From Cryomorphaceae bacterium 1068 (GTDB lineage Bacteria; Bacteroidota; Bacteroidia; Flavobacteriales_D; Cryomorphaceae), in the NCBI GenBank assembly GCA_027214385.1, contig JAPVXR010000004.1:186001-250000 (forward strand): DNA of 64,000 bases. Direction: 5' to 3'. How positions within the stretch are numbered: the stretch's first letter is position 1; every line of letters begins with the position of its first letter. The notes under the pieces are model-generated. The model was not told the origin of the DNA, did not search any database, and saw nothing but the letters and a program-made list of their open reading frames with translations. Of the stretch, positions 46,106-55,724 are shown piece after piece. The position numbers and the translations under genes were made by a program.

Positions 46106-47242
46106 ATGTCGGGAATATACGTCCATATTCCTTTTTGCAAGCAGGCTTGCACCTACTGTGATTTCCACTTCTCGACATCAAACAAACTCGTAGATCGAGT
46201 GGTTTCGGCTCTAACCAGAGAAGCCGAGATGCGGAAAAATGAAACGGCAGATACAATTCGTACCATCTACTTTGGTGGTGGAACACCAGGTATTTTGACG
46301 ATCACCCAATTGGAAAAAGTCCTGTGCGCCATTCACAGGAATTATCATATTGATCCCGATGCAGAGATCACATTGGAGACCAATCCGGATGATGTTTCAA
46401 AAGAAAAAGCAAAAGGATGGGCACATCTTGGTATCAACCGATTAAGCATTGGAATTCAAAGCTTTTTCGACGAGCACCTGAGTTGGATGAACAGAGCTCA
46501 TACTGCTGCTGAAGCTGAGAATTGCGTCAAAATCTCTAAGCAAATCGGCATTGATAACATGACGATTGATCTCATCTACGGCATCCCCAATATGACGATG
46601 GATGATTGGAAAGAAAACTTAAGTAAAGCAGTCGACCTGGGGGTGAATCACATATCGGCCTATTGCCTTACAGTAGAAACCGATACGGCGCTGGGTCATC
46701 GCGTGAAAAAAGGAAAAGAAAAACCGGTAGACGAGGAAGCCGCGGCCATACATTTTGAGTACATGGTGGACTTCTTAGCCTCGAAAGGCTTACGCCAATA
46801 CGAAGTCAGCAATTTTGCTAAGCCGGGATTTGAATCCAAACACAACTCGGCCTATTGGGCAGGAGTGCCTTACATCGCTCTCGGCCCCTCTGCGCATGGG
46901 TTCAACGGAACTTCCAGATATTGGAATGTAGCTAATAATCCAAAGTATTGCTCGGCAATTGAAACGGGAGAACTGCCCACCACCAAAGAAACCTTGAGTC
47001 GCAAAGAGCGCTTCAACGAATGGGTGATGACGGGACTTCGCACTGCTAAAGGTATCGACCTGAAGAGAGGTCAGCAGGAGTTTGACGTGGACTTCAAAAA
47101 GATCTATTCAATCGAAATAGAACGACTCATCAGCGATGGCTCCGCAAAACTCGAAGGCGATCAATTGACCTTAACCAAAAAGGGAATGTTCCTCGCCGAT
47201 GGAATTGCATCAGATTTCTTTATTTTAGGACATGAAGATTAA
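46106..47242 (+). CDS. hemW: HemW-type radical SAM protein
   Basis: A 378-residue radical SAM enzyme. IPFC11KQAC15TYC18DF is the 4Fe-4S/SAM cluster motif. A GGGTPG stretch and the FVEYMVDFLASKGLRQYEVSNFAKPG region are HemW-like. HemW is a heme chaperone related to the oxygen-independent coproporphyrinogen oxidase HemN; it lacks HemN's extra Cys after the cluster, as here. It thus more likely handles heme insertion than porphyrin oxidation. It starts directly at the kinase stop and overlaps the next gene by 11 bp. Confidence 0.92.
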   Translation: MSGIYVHIPFCKQACTYCDFHFSTSNKLVDRVVSALTREAEMRKNETADTIRTIYFGGGTPGILTITQLEKVLCAIHRNYHIDPDAEITLETNPDDVSKEKAKGWAHLGINRLSIGIQSFFDEHLSWMNRAHTAAEAENCVKISKQIGIDNMTIDLIYGIPNMTMDDWKENLSKAVDLGVNHISAYCLTVETDTALGHRVKKGKEKPVDEEAAAIHFEYMVDFLASKGLRQYEVSNFAKPGFESKHNSAYWAGVPYIALGPSAHGFNGTSRYWNVANNPKYCSAIETGELPTTKETLSRKERFNEWVMTGLRTAKGIDLKRGQQEFDVDFKKIYSIEIERLISDGSAKLEGDQLTLTKKGMFLADGIASDFFILGHED

Positions 47243-48005
47243 AATCGACCTTAACGGCACTGAGTATCAGGCTGACTTAAGCAGCCCACTGGATATCTCC
47301 ATTCCGCTGAGTCCTGAAGGTCCGCGAGCATGGTACGTCGACCCCATGACGATTGAACCCGTTCGAAACGATTTGTTTACAGGAAGCATCGCCGAGGGAG
47401 GCAATGTGAATTTCAGAAACATCTCCTTCAACCCACATGGCCACGGTACTCACACCGAATCATCAGGGCACATTGATGAAGAAGTGCTTTCCGTCAATTC
47501 CATTCTTAAACAATACTTTTTCACTGCACTTCTGGTCAGCATTGAGCCTGAAATTTACAGGGAAAGCGAAGTCGTGTTCCGAAATCAGGGAGACCTGATT
47601 ATTACAAAAGATCAAATAGAAAAGGCCATCGTTGATGTGAAATGCGAGGCCTTAATCCTTCGAACATTACCCAATCCCGTTGATAAAAAATCAATGGTTT
47701 ATTCGGGAACGAACCCTCCTTTTCTGGAGCCCGAAGCATTGACACTTATGCGATCAAAAGGAATTAAACACCTACTGCTGGATCTTCCGTCAGTCGACCG
47801 TGAAGTCGATGGCGGGCGACTTCAAGCGCATCACGCCTTTTGGAAAAGCGGTTTTGAAGGAGACAATACCTGCACCATCACAGAGATGATCTTTGTACCT
47901 GATGAAGTCAGCGATGGAAAATACCTGCTCAACTTGCAAACAGCGCCTTTCGAAAATGACGCTTCTCCATCGAGACCGATTCTTTTTTCATTAGCAGAGT
48001 CATGA
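47232..48005 (+). CDS. Cyclase family (kynurenine formamidase-like) hydrolase
   Basis: A 257-residue metal-dependent hydrolase of the cyclase/KynB fold. The metal motif reads HGHGTHTESSGH, against the usual H-x-GTH-x-D-x-P-x-H, so the Asp is Glu and the Pro is Ser. The later LLLDLPSVDREVDGG and HHAFW stretches are conserved in the family. Substrates of relatives include N-formylkynurenine and cyclic amides; the changed motif makes the substrate uncertain. It overlaps hemW by 11 bp and the next gene by 4 bp. Confidence 0.85.
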   Translation: MKIKIDLNGTEYQADLSSPLDISIPLSPEGPRAWYVDPMTIEPVRNDLFTGSIAEGGNVNFRNISFNPHGHGTHTESSGHIDEEVLSVNSILKQYFFTALLVSIEPEIYRESEVVFRNQGDLIITKDQIEKAIVDVKCEALILRTLPNPVDKKSMVYSGTNPPFLEPEALTLMRSKGIKHLLLDLPSVDREVDGGRLQAHHAFWKSGFEGDNTCTITEMIFVPDEVSDGKYLLNLQTAPFENDASPSRPILFSLAES

Positions 48006-48373
48006 ATAGAAAGGAGTGGAACGAAACACATAAAAAGAATTGGCAGGGAGGACTTAAAAAGACCGAAAATGGGCGGACAACATTCCAATCTATTGCAATA
48101 AAAGAGCTTACAAATGTTTTATCCAATTTGGCAATTGCTTTTGAGATTCAAGAGAGTACCGTACAGGATATAACTGACCGAAAATCGGAATACAAAATGT
48201 TGGAAATCGACATTAATCACTCATGTGTTACTAATTGCTTTATATACTTTGATCAACTGGATATCAGTGCAGACAAAGAAACTTTACACTTTGAACACCA
48301 GGGCTATATTTCACCTGACTCATTGATTCAGTCATTTCTTAATGTGATCACTGAAAAATTAGAATCCTACTAA
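48002..48373 (+). CDS. Unknown small soluble protein
   Basis: A 123-residue protein with no recognised domain, signal or membrane segment. It is rich in charged residues and has two Cys near the middle (SCVTNCF). It overlaps the cyclase-family gene by 4 bp (ATGA) and is followed by the MmcQ/YjbR gene after 15 bp, so it is translated within the operon and is a real gene. It may be a lineage-restricted protein. Confidence 0.7.
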   Translation: MNRKEWNETHKKNWQGGLKKTENGRTTFQSIAIKELTNVLSNLAIAFEIQESTVQDITDRKSEYKMLEIDINHSCVTNCFIYFDQLDISADKETLHFEHQGYISPDSLIQSFLNVITEKLESY

Positions 48374-48388
48374 ACTTTAATTCAAAAA

Positions 48389-48736
48389 ATGCACGTTGAC
48401 GAATACCGCGAATACTGCCTTGCCCGCAAGGGAGTCACCGAGAGTTTTCCATTCGATGAGCATGTGCTTGTCTTCAAAGTGATGGGAAAAATGTTTGCTC
48501 TGTGTAATATCGACAACTACCAAAGTTTTAACCTGAAGTGCGATCCCGAATACGCCATAGAGCTAAGAGAAGCCTATCCCGACTTGATCATACCGGGCTG
48601 GCACATGAGTAAAAAGCACTGGAATACAGTTAGTGCTGAGGGCCTCGACTCCAAATTTCAAAAGAAGTTAATTGATCATTCCTACGACTTGGTAGTTTCC
48701 TCACTTCCGAAGAAGACCCAAGCAGAACTAGCTTAA
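48389..48736 (+). CDS. MmcQ/YjbR family protein
   Basis: A 115-residue protein of the MmcQ/YjbR family: GVTESFPFDEHVLVFKVMGKMFAL, then FNLKCDPEYAIELRE, then GWHMSKKHWNTV. The fold is like CyaY and has been called DNA-binding, but the function is not clear. Full length for the family. It sits in the tight plus-strand run, 10 bp before the DUF502 gene. Confidence 0.9.
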   Translation: MHVDEYREYCLARKGVTESFPFDEHVLVFKVMGKMFALCNIDNYQSFNLKCDPEYAIELREAYPDLIIPGWHMSKKHWNTVSAEGLDSKFQKKLIDHSYDLVVSSLPKKTQAELA

Positions 48737-48746
48737 CTTTGCCACT

Positions 48747-49346
48747 GTGAAAAAGAATTCTTTCGTAAAAGCGATTGTCGGTTATTTCTTCCGCGGACTG
48801 CTATTGGTCGTGCCGATTTCATTAATCGCATACATCGTCTACAAGCTTTTTGTGATGTTGGATGAGATCATTCCAATGGATATTCCCGGCTTGGGTATAT
48901 TGATTCTTCTTGGAGGAATTACCGTTTTAGGCTTTCTGGGCTCTACATTCATCGCAGAACCGATTTACAAGCGGGCCAACCGAATACTGGACAGGGTTCC
49001 ATTGGTAAAAACCATCTATACCGCGATCACAGATTTGCTCTCGGCTTTCGTTGGACAGAAGAAAAGCTTTTCGCGTCCCGTACTGGTAAAGCTAAACCGA
49101 GAAAGCGAAATAGAAAAACCCGGGTTTATTACCAACGACGACCTTAGTGTACTGAATCTGAAAACGGGCAAAATAGCGGTCTACCTGCCACATAGCTACA
49201 ATTTCTCAGGAAATATTTTTATCGTCCCCATAGAAAACGTGACTCCCGTAGTCGTGAATACTGCCGACTTTATGAAATTCATCGTATCGGGTGGTGTAGC
49301 AGATGTTGGGAAGAAAGTGGACGAACAGGAAGATGAAAAAAGCTAA
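48747..49346 (+). CDS. DUF502 membrane protein
   Basis: A 199-residue inner-membrane protein of the DUF502 family. Two N-terminal helices (about 12-30 and 45-65) are followed by RANRILDRVPLVKTIYTAITDL and a soluble domain with HSYNFSGNIFIVP. Relatives in plants (LCV/COV) affect vascular patterning; the bacterial role is unknown. The start is GTG 48747. It overlaps the next gene by 14 bp in another frame. Confidence 0.88.
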   Translation: MKKNSFVKAIVGYFFRGLLLVVPISLIAYIVYKLFVMLDEIIPMDIPGLGILILLGGITVLGFLGSTFIAEPIYKRANRILDRVPLVKTIYTAITDLLSAFVGQKKSFSRPVLVKLNRESEIEKPGFITNDDLSVLNLKTGKIAVYLPHSYNFSGNIFIVPIENVTPVVVNTADFMKFIVSGGVADVGKKVDEQEDEKS

Positions 49347-50247
49347 AGTCGGAAACCTCCTACTCTTGCATGTGGTCGTTTTCATCTTCGGCTTCACAGG
49401 CATTTTGGGAAAGCTTATAGAAACAGATTCTGATCTGCTCGTGTGGTGGAGAATGCTCATTGCCGCCATTTCTATAGCGCTATTCGCTTACCCTGCCGGG
49501 AAAATTCACAAGTCTATATGGCTGAATGCCAAAACATATCTCGGTGTCGGTTTTCTGATTGCTCTGCACTGGGTCACCTTTTTTCAAGCCATTAAAATTT
49601 CGAATGTAAGTGTCACCTTGGCTTGTCTGAGTTCGGCGTCCTTATTCACGGCAATATTAGAACCACTCATTTTCAAGCGTAAGATTGATCCTGCCGAGCT
49701 TTTTTTTGGATCTATGGTAGTGATCGGTTTGGTTTTGATTTTCAGTTTCGAAACGGAATATGCCGCAGGTATCGTGATGGCCTTGGCATCCGCTTTTTTA
49801 GCCTCTCTTTTTACCGTCATCAACGGTCGATTGATCGAAAAAGATAATCCCTACAGAATTAGCCTGGTCGAAATGATCGGAGGCGTTTTGGGAATCAGCA
49901 TTTGGCTAGGCCTTTCAGGAAAACTGGGTCTCAACCTAATCGATATTCCTGCATCAGATTGGGTTTGGATACTTCTTTTAGGAAGCATATGCACCGCATT
50001 CGCCTTTGTGGCAAGCGTCAAAGTCATGGAAGAGCTGACGCCTTTTACCGTTTCGCTGACCATCAATCTCGAACCGGTTTACGGAATTATCCTAGCCTTT
50101 TTCATTTTCGGCTCCAGCGAAGAAATGACCTTCGGCTTTTATATGGGTACGATTCTAATCCTCGGAGCATTGTATCTTAATGCCTTGAAAAAGAAAGGAA
50201 AGCTCCCCTTCAGAAAAGCGAGGTTGAAACAAAAAACAAACGATTAA
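49333..50247 (+). CDS. EamA/DMT family transporter
   Basis: A 304-residue inner-membrane transporter with ten predicted helices in two EamA repeats (FGFTGILGKLIE...WWRMLIAA and AFAFVASVKVMEELTPFTVSL...NLEPVYG). Members export or import metabolites such as amino acids or nucleotide sugars; the substrate cannot be read. ATG 49333 is used; the open frame starts ten codons earlier inside the DUF502 gene. 36 bp upstream of ispG. Confidence 0.9.
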   Translation: MKKAKVGNLLLLHVVVFIFGFTGILGKLIETDSDLLVWWRMLIAAISIALFAYPAGKIHKSIWLNAKTYLGVGFLIALHWVTFFQAIKISNVSVTLACLSSASLFTAILEPLIFKRKIDPAELFFGSMVVIGLVLIFSFETEYAAGIVMALASAFLASLFTVINGRLIEKDNPYRISLVEMIGGVLGISIWLGLSGKLGLNLIDIPASDWVWILLLGSICTAFAFVASVKVMEELTPFTVSLTINLEPVYGIILAFFIFGSSEEMTFGFYMGTILILGALYLNALKKKGKLPFRKARLKQKTND

Positions 50248-50283
50248 GGAAAGCGTTAACTTCATAATTAAACCGAAAAACCT

Positions 50284-52236
50284 ATGTCGGCGACCATCAA
50301 AGACGAAAAAACTTATTGCCCGAATCCAATTGCCTACGAGCGCTTTCAAACCAGATCGGTGAAAATCGGCTCGGTTGGAATGGGCGGCGACAACCCGATA
50401 CGCGTTCAATCCATGACCACCACCGACACCATGGATACAGAAGGCTCCATTGCGCAGTCTATCCGAATGATAGAAGTGGGCTGTGAGCTCGTGCGCATTA
50501 CCGCCCCGAGTAAAAAAGACGCTGAGAACCTTCGGCCAATAAAAGAAGGTATTCGCACCAAAGGGTACGACACCCCTTTGGTTGCTGACATTCACTTTAC
50601 CCCAAATGCCGCAGAAATTGCTGCACGCATCGTAGAGAAGGTGAGAGTAAACCCCGGAAACTACGCCGACAAGAAAAAATTTGAAACAATAGAATACACC
50701 GACGAAAGCTATCAGGCCGAGTTGGATCGAATCCGAAAGCGCTTTAGTCCATTAGTGGAAATCTGCAAAGAGGAAGGAACCGCTATGCGAATTGGGACGA
50801 ACCACGGGTCGCTGAGTGATCGCATTCTGAGTCGCTATGGTGATACGCCGGAGGGAATGGTCGAGTCGGCGATGGAGTTTTTGAACATCTGCCGAGACCA
50901 CGATTATCACGAATTGGTGCTCAGCATGAAGGCCAGCAATACGCAAGTGATGGTGCAGGCCTACCGCCTTTTGGTAAAGCGCATGATGGACGAGGGAATG
51001 AATTACCCGATCCATCTTGGGGTAACCGAGGCAGGAGAAGGCGAAGACGGAAGAATCAAATCAGCCGTGGGAATCGGTACATTATTGGAAGATGGAATTG
51101 GTGACACCGTTCGCGTAAGCTTGACGGAAGAACCCGAAGAAGAGATTCCCGTAGCTCGAATCTTAGTCGACCGCTACGAAAATAGAAACACTCACACCAC
51201 GATAAAAGAAATCAGCCATAACCCATTGGATCCTTTTTCATACACACGTCGCAATACGTATCGCGTAGCCAATATGGGAGATGGTCAAGCACCAATTGTG
51301 GTAGGAGACCTTTCGGGAAAAGCTGAAATCAAACCCGCCTCTTTTTTTCCTTTCGGCTATAGCTACAGTGTACCACTGGACAAATGGAACATTGGCGATC
51401 AAGCTGCGGATTACATCTTCATCGGGGAGAACACCGTAGATTTTCAAATCCCTGGAACGCTTGGCGTAATAGTAAATGAGCACACTTGGAACGAGCAATC
51501 ACACAAACCGAGGGTGTATCCTCTGATCTCTGCCAAATCGTTTTTGGAAAACGGGGAATTGAGCTCGACAATAAATTTCATATCCGCCGACGAAATGGAT
51601 CTTTTCGACTCCACTTTCATTGAAAAATTAAAGGCTTCCAAACATTCCGTTTTGGTGCTGGAAACTGAAAATGAGCACGCAATGCCAGCTTTGCGACGTG
51701 CATTTATGGAGTTGATGAATCGCGAATCGGATATTCCAGTGGTGATCAAAAGAAAATACGACAACCTCGATAGAGATCATTTCCAAATTTACGCTTCCAC
51801 CGATGCGGGTGGATTGTTCTTAGATGGATTAGGAGATGGGATTTGGGTTCAATCGGATTTGGTGGATGCCCGAACAACAAACTCATTGAACTTTGGAATC
51901 CTTCAAGCCACCCGAACACGCATCAGCAAAACCGAATACATCTCTTGTCCGTCTTGTGGACGAACATTATTCGACTTACAAGAAACAACGGCGAAGATTC
52001 GCGCTCGCACCGAACACTTGAAAGGCGTGAAAATCGGAATCATGGGCTGTATTGTAAATGGCCCGGGTGAAATGGCCGATGCAGATTACGGATACGTCGG
52101 GACAGGTGTAGGAAAAATTACCCTTTACAAAGAGAAGGAAGTGGTAAAACGAAATGTCCCTTCCGAAAATGCGGTGGACGAACTGATTGACCTCATTCGC
52201 GAGCACGGCGATTGGATCGAACCTAAAGAAGCCTAA
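50284..52236 (+). CDS. ispG: HMBPP synthase IspG (GcpE)
   Basis: A 650-residue enzyme of the MEP isoprenoid pathway, turning methylerythritol cyclodiphosphate into HMBPP. The N-terminal TIM barrel begins SVKIGSVGMGGDNPIRVQSMTTTDT. The 4Fe-4S ligands are Cys555 and Cys558 (SCPSCG) and Cys589 (GIMGCIVNGPGE, with catalytic Glu596). It has the large insert between barrel and cluster domain seen in Bacteroidota, Chlorobi and plants, which is why it is much longer than the ~370-residue proteobacterial form. With ispD at the window's end, this shows that the organism uses the MEP route. Confidence 0.96.
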   Translation: MSATIKDEKTYCPNPIAYERFQTRSVKIGSVGMGGDNPIRVQSMTTTDTMDTEGSIAQSIRMIEVGCELVRITAPSKKDAENLRPIKEGIRTKGYDTPLVADIHFTPNAAEIAARIVEKVRVNPGNYADKKKFETIEYTDESYQAELDRIRKRFSPLVEICKEEGTAMRIGTNHGSLSDRILSRYGDTPEGMVESAMEFLNICRDHDYHELVLSMKASNTQVMVQAYRLLVKRMMDEGMNYPIHLGVTEAGEGEDGRIKSAVGIGTLLEDGIGDTVRVSLTEEPEEEIPVARILVDRYENRNTHTTIKEISHNPLDPFSYTRRNTYRVANMGDGQAPIVVGDLSGKAEIKPASFFPFGYSYSVPLDKWNIGDQAADYIFIGENTVDFQIPGTLGVIVNEHTWNEQSHKPRVYPLISAKSFLENGELSSTINFISADEMDLFDSTFIEKLKASKHSVLVLETENEHAMPALRRAFMELMNRESDIPVVIKRKYDNLDRDHFQIYASTDAGGLFLDGLGDGIWVQSDLVDARTTNSLNFGILQATRTRISKTEYISCPSCGRTLFDLQETTAKIRARTEHLKGVKIGIMGCIVNGPGEMADADYGYVGTGVGKITLYKEKEVVKRNVPSENAVDELIDLIREHGDWIEPKEA

Positions 52237-52238
52237 AC

Positions 52239-52889
52239 ATGAAAGCAGTTATCGCAGGAGCCACAGGCTTGATCGGCACCTTTCTTGTCGATAGGATGAA
52301 AACTGATAAAGACGTGATGACCGTTACGGCTTTAACACGCAGAGACGGTGAGCAAGTTGGAAAAGTAGCTTGGACAAAAGTCGATTTCGACAATTTGGAT
52401 GATCTGAAAAATGCTTGCGATGGGGCAAGCCACGCCTTTTGTTGTTTGGGTACTACCATAAATACCGCAGGATCAAAAGAGGCCTTTCGCAAAGTAGATC
52501 ACGATTATGTGATCGATTTCGCGAAAGCGGCCAAGTCACAAGGCATTGAACGCTTCAGTGTAGTAAGCGCCATTGGCAGCAGTGCTGACTCCAGTGTTTT
52601 TTACAATAAGGTAAAAGGCGAGATGGAAAGAGATTTGGAAAATATCGGCTTTGCAAGTCTGCATGTTTTTCATCCATCACTTTTGCTGGGCCCAAGAAAA
52701 GAGGATCGCTTGGGTGAGAAAATAGGGACGGTCGGTATGAAACTCGTCTCTCCACTCATGATGGGATCGCTCACAAAGTACAAGCCCATCCATGTGAAAA
52801 CGGTGGCAGGCGCCATGCTCAGATTAGCCAAATCACCCGAGAAGGGAGTTCAGCATTATGAATACGATGAGATGACCGAGGCTTACTGA
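52239..52889 (+). CDS. NAD(P)-binding oxidoreductase-like protein
   Basis: A 216-residue Rossmann-fold protein of the atypical short-chain dehydrogenase kind (HTATIP2/YbjT-like). The nucleotide loop GATGLIG is at the N-terminus, followed by CLGTT, SVVSAIGSSADSSVFYNKVKGEME (with a Y-x3-K pair) and HPSLLLGPRKEDR. The substrate is unknown; relatives work on electron-transfer or quinone-linked redox. It starts 2 bp after ispG and overlaps the convergent M28 peptidase by 7 bp. Confidence 0.85.
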   Translation: MKAVIAGATGLIGTFLVDRMKTDKDVMTVTALTRRDGEQVGKVAWTKVDFDNLDDLKNACDGASHAFCCLGTTINTAGSKEAFRKVDHDYVIDFAKAAKSQGIERFSVVSAIGSSADSSVFYNKVKGEMERDLENIGFASLHVFHPSLLLGPRKEDRLGEKIGTVGMKLVSPLMMGSLTKYKPIHVKTVAGAMLRLAKSPEKGVQHYEYDEMTEAY

Positions 52890-54367
52890 GTCTTATACAA
52901 CTCCTCTCCCGCTTCGTAGTACTTATCCCCTTCAGTCCAGTATGGTCTTTCAGGCATATTTCCTACCAATCTGCAGGCATGCACGTAGGCCTTTGTGAAT
53001 TTGAACAGGTAGTCGTAATCCACCGAATCAGGGTTATCACCTGCTTGGTGATAGTACTTTAACAGTTCATCGTCAAAAGCAGTTACACCCATCGTATACA
53101 TTACAGCAGGAATACCCTTTGCGGCAAAACTCACTTGGTCTGATCGGTCAAAGAGATTTTGATCGGGCATTTGATCGGCAATGGTTCCTAATCCGTATGT
53201 TTCACCAGCAGTGATAAACGCTTCGGTGGCCGTAGTGCGCTCCAAGCCAATGATGGTGGTGATACTCGTATCGTTGTATCCCGCATTGTCGCTATTGAAG
53301 CACATAACGATACTTTCGAGAGGAACAACAGGGTGCTCCACGAACCACTCGCTTCCGAGTAGTCCTTTTTCCTCTCCCGTAAAGAAGATAAACATCGAAG
53401 TACGATCCAGCGGGTACTTCGCAATATTGTGAGCGGCTTCCAAAACGGTGATGGAGCCTATTCCATTGTCACGGGTTCCGTTGTAAATGGTATCACCCTC
53501 GGCATCAGGCTGTCCTAAACCTACGTGGTCATAGTGAGCTGAGTAGACCACGATTTCATCTTTAAGGTCAGGATTCGTTCCCTCTACCATTCCGATCACG
53601 TTGTAAGCGAAGAAACGCTCAATTGTGGCTCCGTCGATATTCAGTTCTGCCTTTTTTACCTTTTCAGCAAAAAAATCGGCCGAGGTGTTCCAAGAGTCAT
53701 TTAACCAAAGATGAGGAAGTCCCTCTTCCTTTTCTTCGCCCATATCCAAAGAGATACTCGGACCACCGATGTAATTCTTGATAATCTTCCAGCTGATTTG
53801 AGTGGATGAATAGAGCTCGATCAAAGCCAAAGCTCCATTCTCTGCCGCTCTTTTTCTCTTTGCTCTTCCAGCCATGAACGCCTTGCGAACATTCGGCTCT
53901 CCTTTATCGCCAAGGCGAACTACGACTATTTTGCCTTCTACTTTAGCGTTTGCGAAATCGTCCTCACTTCCATAGTCCAGGAAAACCACTTTGGCTTCTA
54001 GGTTTGCTGAGCTTCCATCGAGCAATAGGATGTCCTCACCGAGCGCATAAGTCGAATCTTTCACCATAAATGCACCTGAGGCGGGTGGTGTGACCTTCTT
54101 AAAATTCACCTTTTGACGGTAGCTATCCATCCCCGGTGCCGTTTTCACTCCCCACTCTTTCATGCGAGTGGCCAAGTATTTGGCTGCAATTTCTTGCTCA
54201 GGCGAAGGGGTATCCCTTCCCTTCAATTCATCTGAAGCAATAAATTCAATTTTAGCCTGCACTCCCGAATGGGTTACAGTCTCCTCAACCAGCGACTGAG
54301 TGTTTTGGGCGAAGGCCCCAAAAAATGCAACGGAAAGAATGGTGGAAAGAAAAATATTTGTCTTCAT
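52883..54367 (-). CDS. M28 family metallopeptidase with PA domain
   Basis: A 494-residue exported aminopeptidase-like protein. A signal peptide (cut near GAFAQN) is followed by a PA-type insertion (about 100-250) and the M28 zinc site: YSAHYDHVG, then NGTRDNGIGS, then FFTGEEKGLLGS with the catalytic and metal Glu, then FNSDNAGYN and the late His in YHQAGDNPDSVDYD. It would cut N-terminal residues from peptides in the periplasm or outside. It shares its 3' end with the NAD(P)-binding gene by 7 bp. Confidence 0.92.
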   Translation of the reverse strand: MKTNIFLSTILSVAFFGAFAQNTQSLVEETVTHSGVQAKIEFIASDELKGRDTPSPEQEIAAKYLATRMKEWGVKTAPGMDSYRQKVNFKKVTPPASGAFMVKDSTYALGEDILLLDGSSANLEAKVVFLDYGSEDDFANAKVEGKIVVVRLGDKGEPNVRKAFMAGRAKRKRAAENGALALIELYSSTQISWKIIKNYIGGPSISLDMGEEKEEGLPHLWLNDSWNTSADFFAEKVKKAELNIDGATIERFFAYNVIGMVEGTNPDLKDEIVVYSAHYDHVGLGQPDAEGDTIYNGTRDNGIGSITVLEAAHNIAKYPLDRTSMFIFFTGEEKGLLGSEWFVEHPVVPLESIVMCFNSDNAGYNDTSITTIIGLERTTATEAFITAGETYGLGTIADQMPDQNLFDRSDQVSFAAKGIPAVMYTMGVTAFDDELLKYYHQAGDNPDSVDYDYLFKFTKAYVHACRLVGNMPERPYWTEGDKYYEAGEELYKTQ

Positions 54368-54452
54368 AAGGTGAATAAGTGAGGCGCGAAAATAGTAAAA
54401 AGCAAGGTTAACCAGTTAGAAGGGAATCAGCCGTTTAGTTTTTGAAGGGAAA

Positions 54453-55694
54453 CTAGCTCACTTCACCAATTTCTATTTGCTCTAAAATAAGGTTCAAACT
54501 ATCGCCGGTAGTGCTGAAATCAGCTTTAAACTCTTCGGGAATCGGATCGCCTGAAGGAAGATCTTGTTGGTAAGGATCCACTTGTTTGCCATTAACCCAA
54601 AATCGGTAGCAGACATGTGGACCACTGGCCAATCCGGTAGAGCCCACATAACCGATCACATCACCCTGGCGAACATAGGCTCCATTATTTACTGCCCGCT
54701 TTGACATGTGCAGGTATTGCGTTGTATAAGTACTGTTGTGCCTAATCTTCACGTAATTTCCATTGTACTTCCCATATGCCGAAGCAATTACTTCTCCATC
54801 TGCCGTAGCCACAATAGGCGTGCCTTGAGGTGCTGCATAGTCAGTTCCCAAATGTGCTTTAAAACGGCGCTGAACGGGATGGTAACGCTTCATGGTATAG
54901 CGCGAGGAAATTCGCGAAAACTTGACCGGTGCTTTTAAAAATGCCCTTCTCAGATTCTCTCCTTCAAGGTCGAAATAATCACTCACCTTTCCTTCTTCAA
55001 AGAGAAAAGCACTAAAAATCTCATCGCGGTGACCGAATTCAGCGGCTATGACCTCTCCTACTCCAATACGCTGGCCTTCGACAAAACGCTCTTCGAAAAT
55101 CACCTTAAAATAGTCTCCCTTTTGGATACGATAAAAATCGACAGTCCAGGCGTAAATCAAACTCAACTCCATAGCCAAATCGATAGGAAGGTCGTTATCG
55201 GCAATGGTTTGATACAAGGAGCTATTAATCATACCTCCGGCTTCTCTCAATTTCGTCTCAATGGGCTTTTGACCTAGATATGCCGAAATACTATCCCCCA
55301 ATTGATAAACAACATAATTAGCAGGACTGGTTTCTACCACAAAGAAGCTGGCCTTCTTAGTGCTATCCCGATTGGTAAATACAGCATAGTTATCCCCTGC
55401 TTTCAGCTTTCGAACATCGTGCACATCCTTGCTTGCTCCTTCTAACTCAGCAATTTCGCCGTAAGGAACTCCGTACCCCAGAAGGATATCGGCTAGGAAC
55501 TGATTTTTTTTGATCGTCCCTTCGTGAATCTTGTACGCATCCTCTTCGATACCATACCGTTTAGGAACCTCATCTACCTGAATGGAAACATCTTCAGGAT
55601 CTAAGTCCTCTATATTTTCTTCACCCTGTGAACAGGAATAAGTGAGAAATAGAATGGATAATAAAAGGAGAGAATTTGTGAAACGCATTTGCAT
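54453..55694 (-). CDS. M23 (LytM) peptidase lipoprotein with altered HxH
   Basis: A 413-residue lipoprotein: hydrophobic signal and lipobox LTYSC (Cys21), so it sits on a membrane facing the periplasm. Residues about 40-260 are an OapA/LysM-like and helical region. The M23 peptidase domain covers about 270-385: H281LGTD285YA, QYLH329 and GPH360VC362YRF. The second His of the usual HxH metal motif is Cys362. Similar HVC motifs occur in other Bacteroidota M23 proteins, as far as I recall. It may cut peptidoglycan cross-links, or act as a non-cutting regulator if Cys cannot hold the zinc. An ATG two codons in (55688) is an equal start. Confidence 0.88.
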   Translation of the reverse strand: MQMRFTNSLLLLSILFLTYSCSQGEENIEDLDPEDVSIQVDEVPKRYGIEEDAYKIHEGTIKKNQFLADILLGYGVPYGEIAELEGASKDVHDVRKLKAGDNYAVFTNRDSTKKASFFVVETSPANYVVYQLGDSISAYLGQKPIETKLREAGGMINSSLYQTIADNDLPIDLAMELSLIYAWTVDFYRIQKGDYFKVIFEERFVEGQRIGVGEVIAAEFGHRDEIFSAFLFEEGKVSDYFDLEGENLRRAFLKAPVKFSRISSRYTMKRYHPVQRRFKAHLGTDYAAPQGTPIVATADGEVIASAYGKYNGNYVKIRHNSTYTTQYLHMSKRAVNNGAYVRQGDVIGYVGSTGLASGPHVCYRFWVNGKQVDPYQQDLPSGDPIPEEFKADFSTTGDSLNLILEQIEIGEVS

Positions 55695-55724
55695 CGAGTG
55701 CGAATATAGAAATCGAAGACCGAA

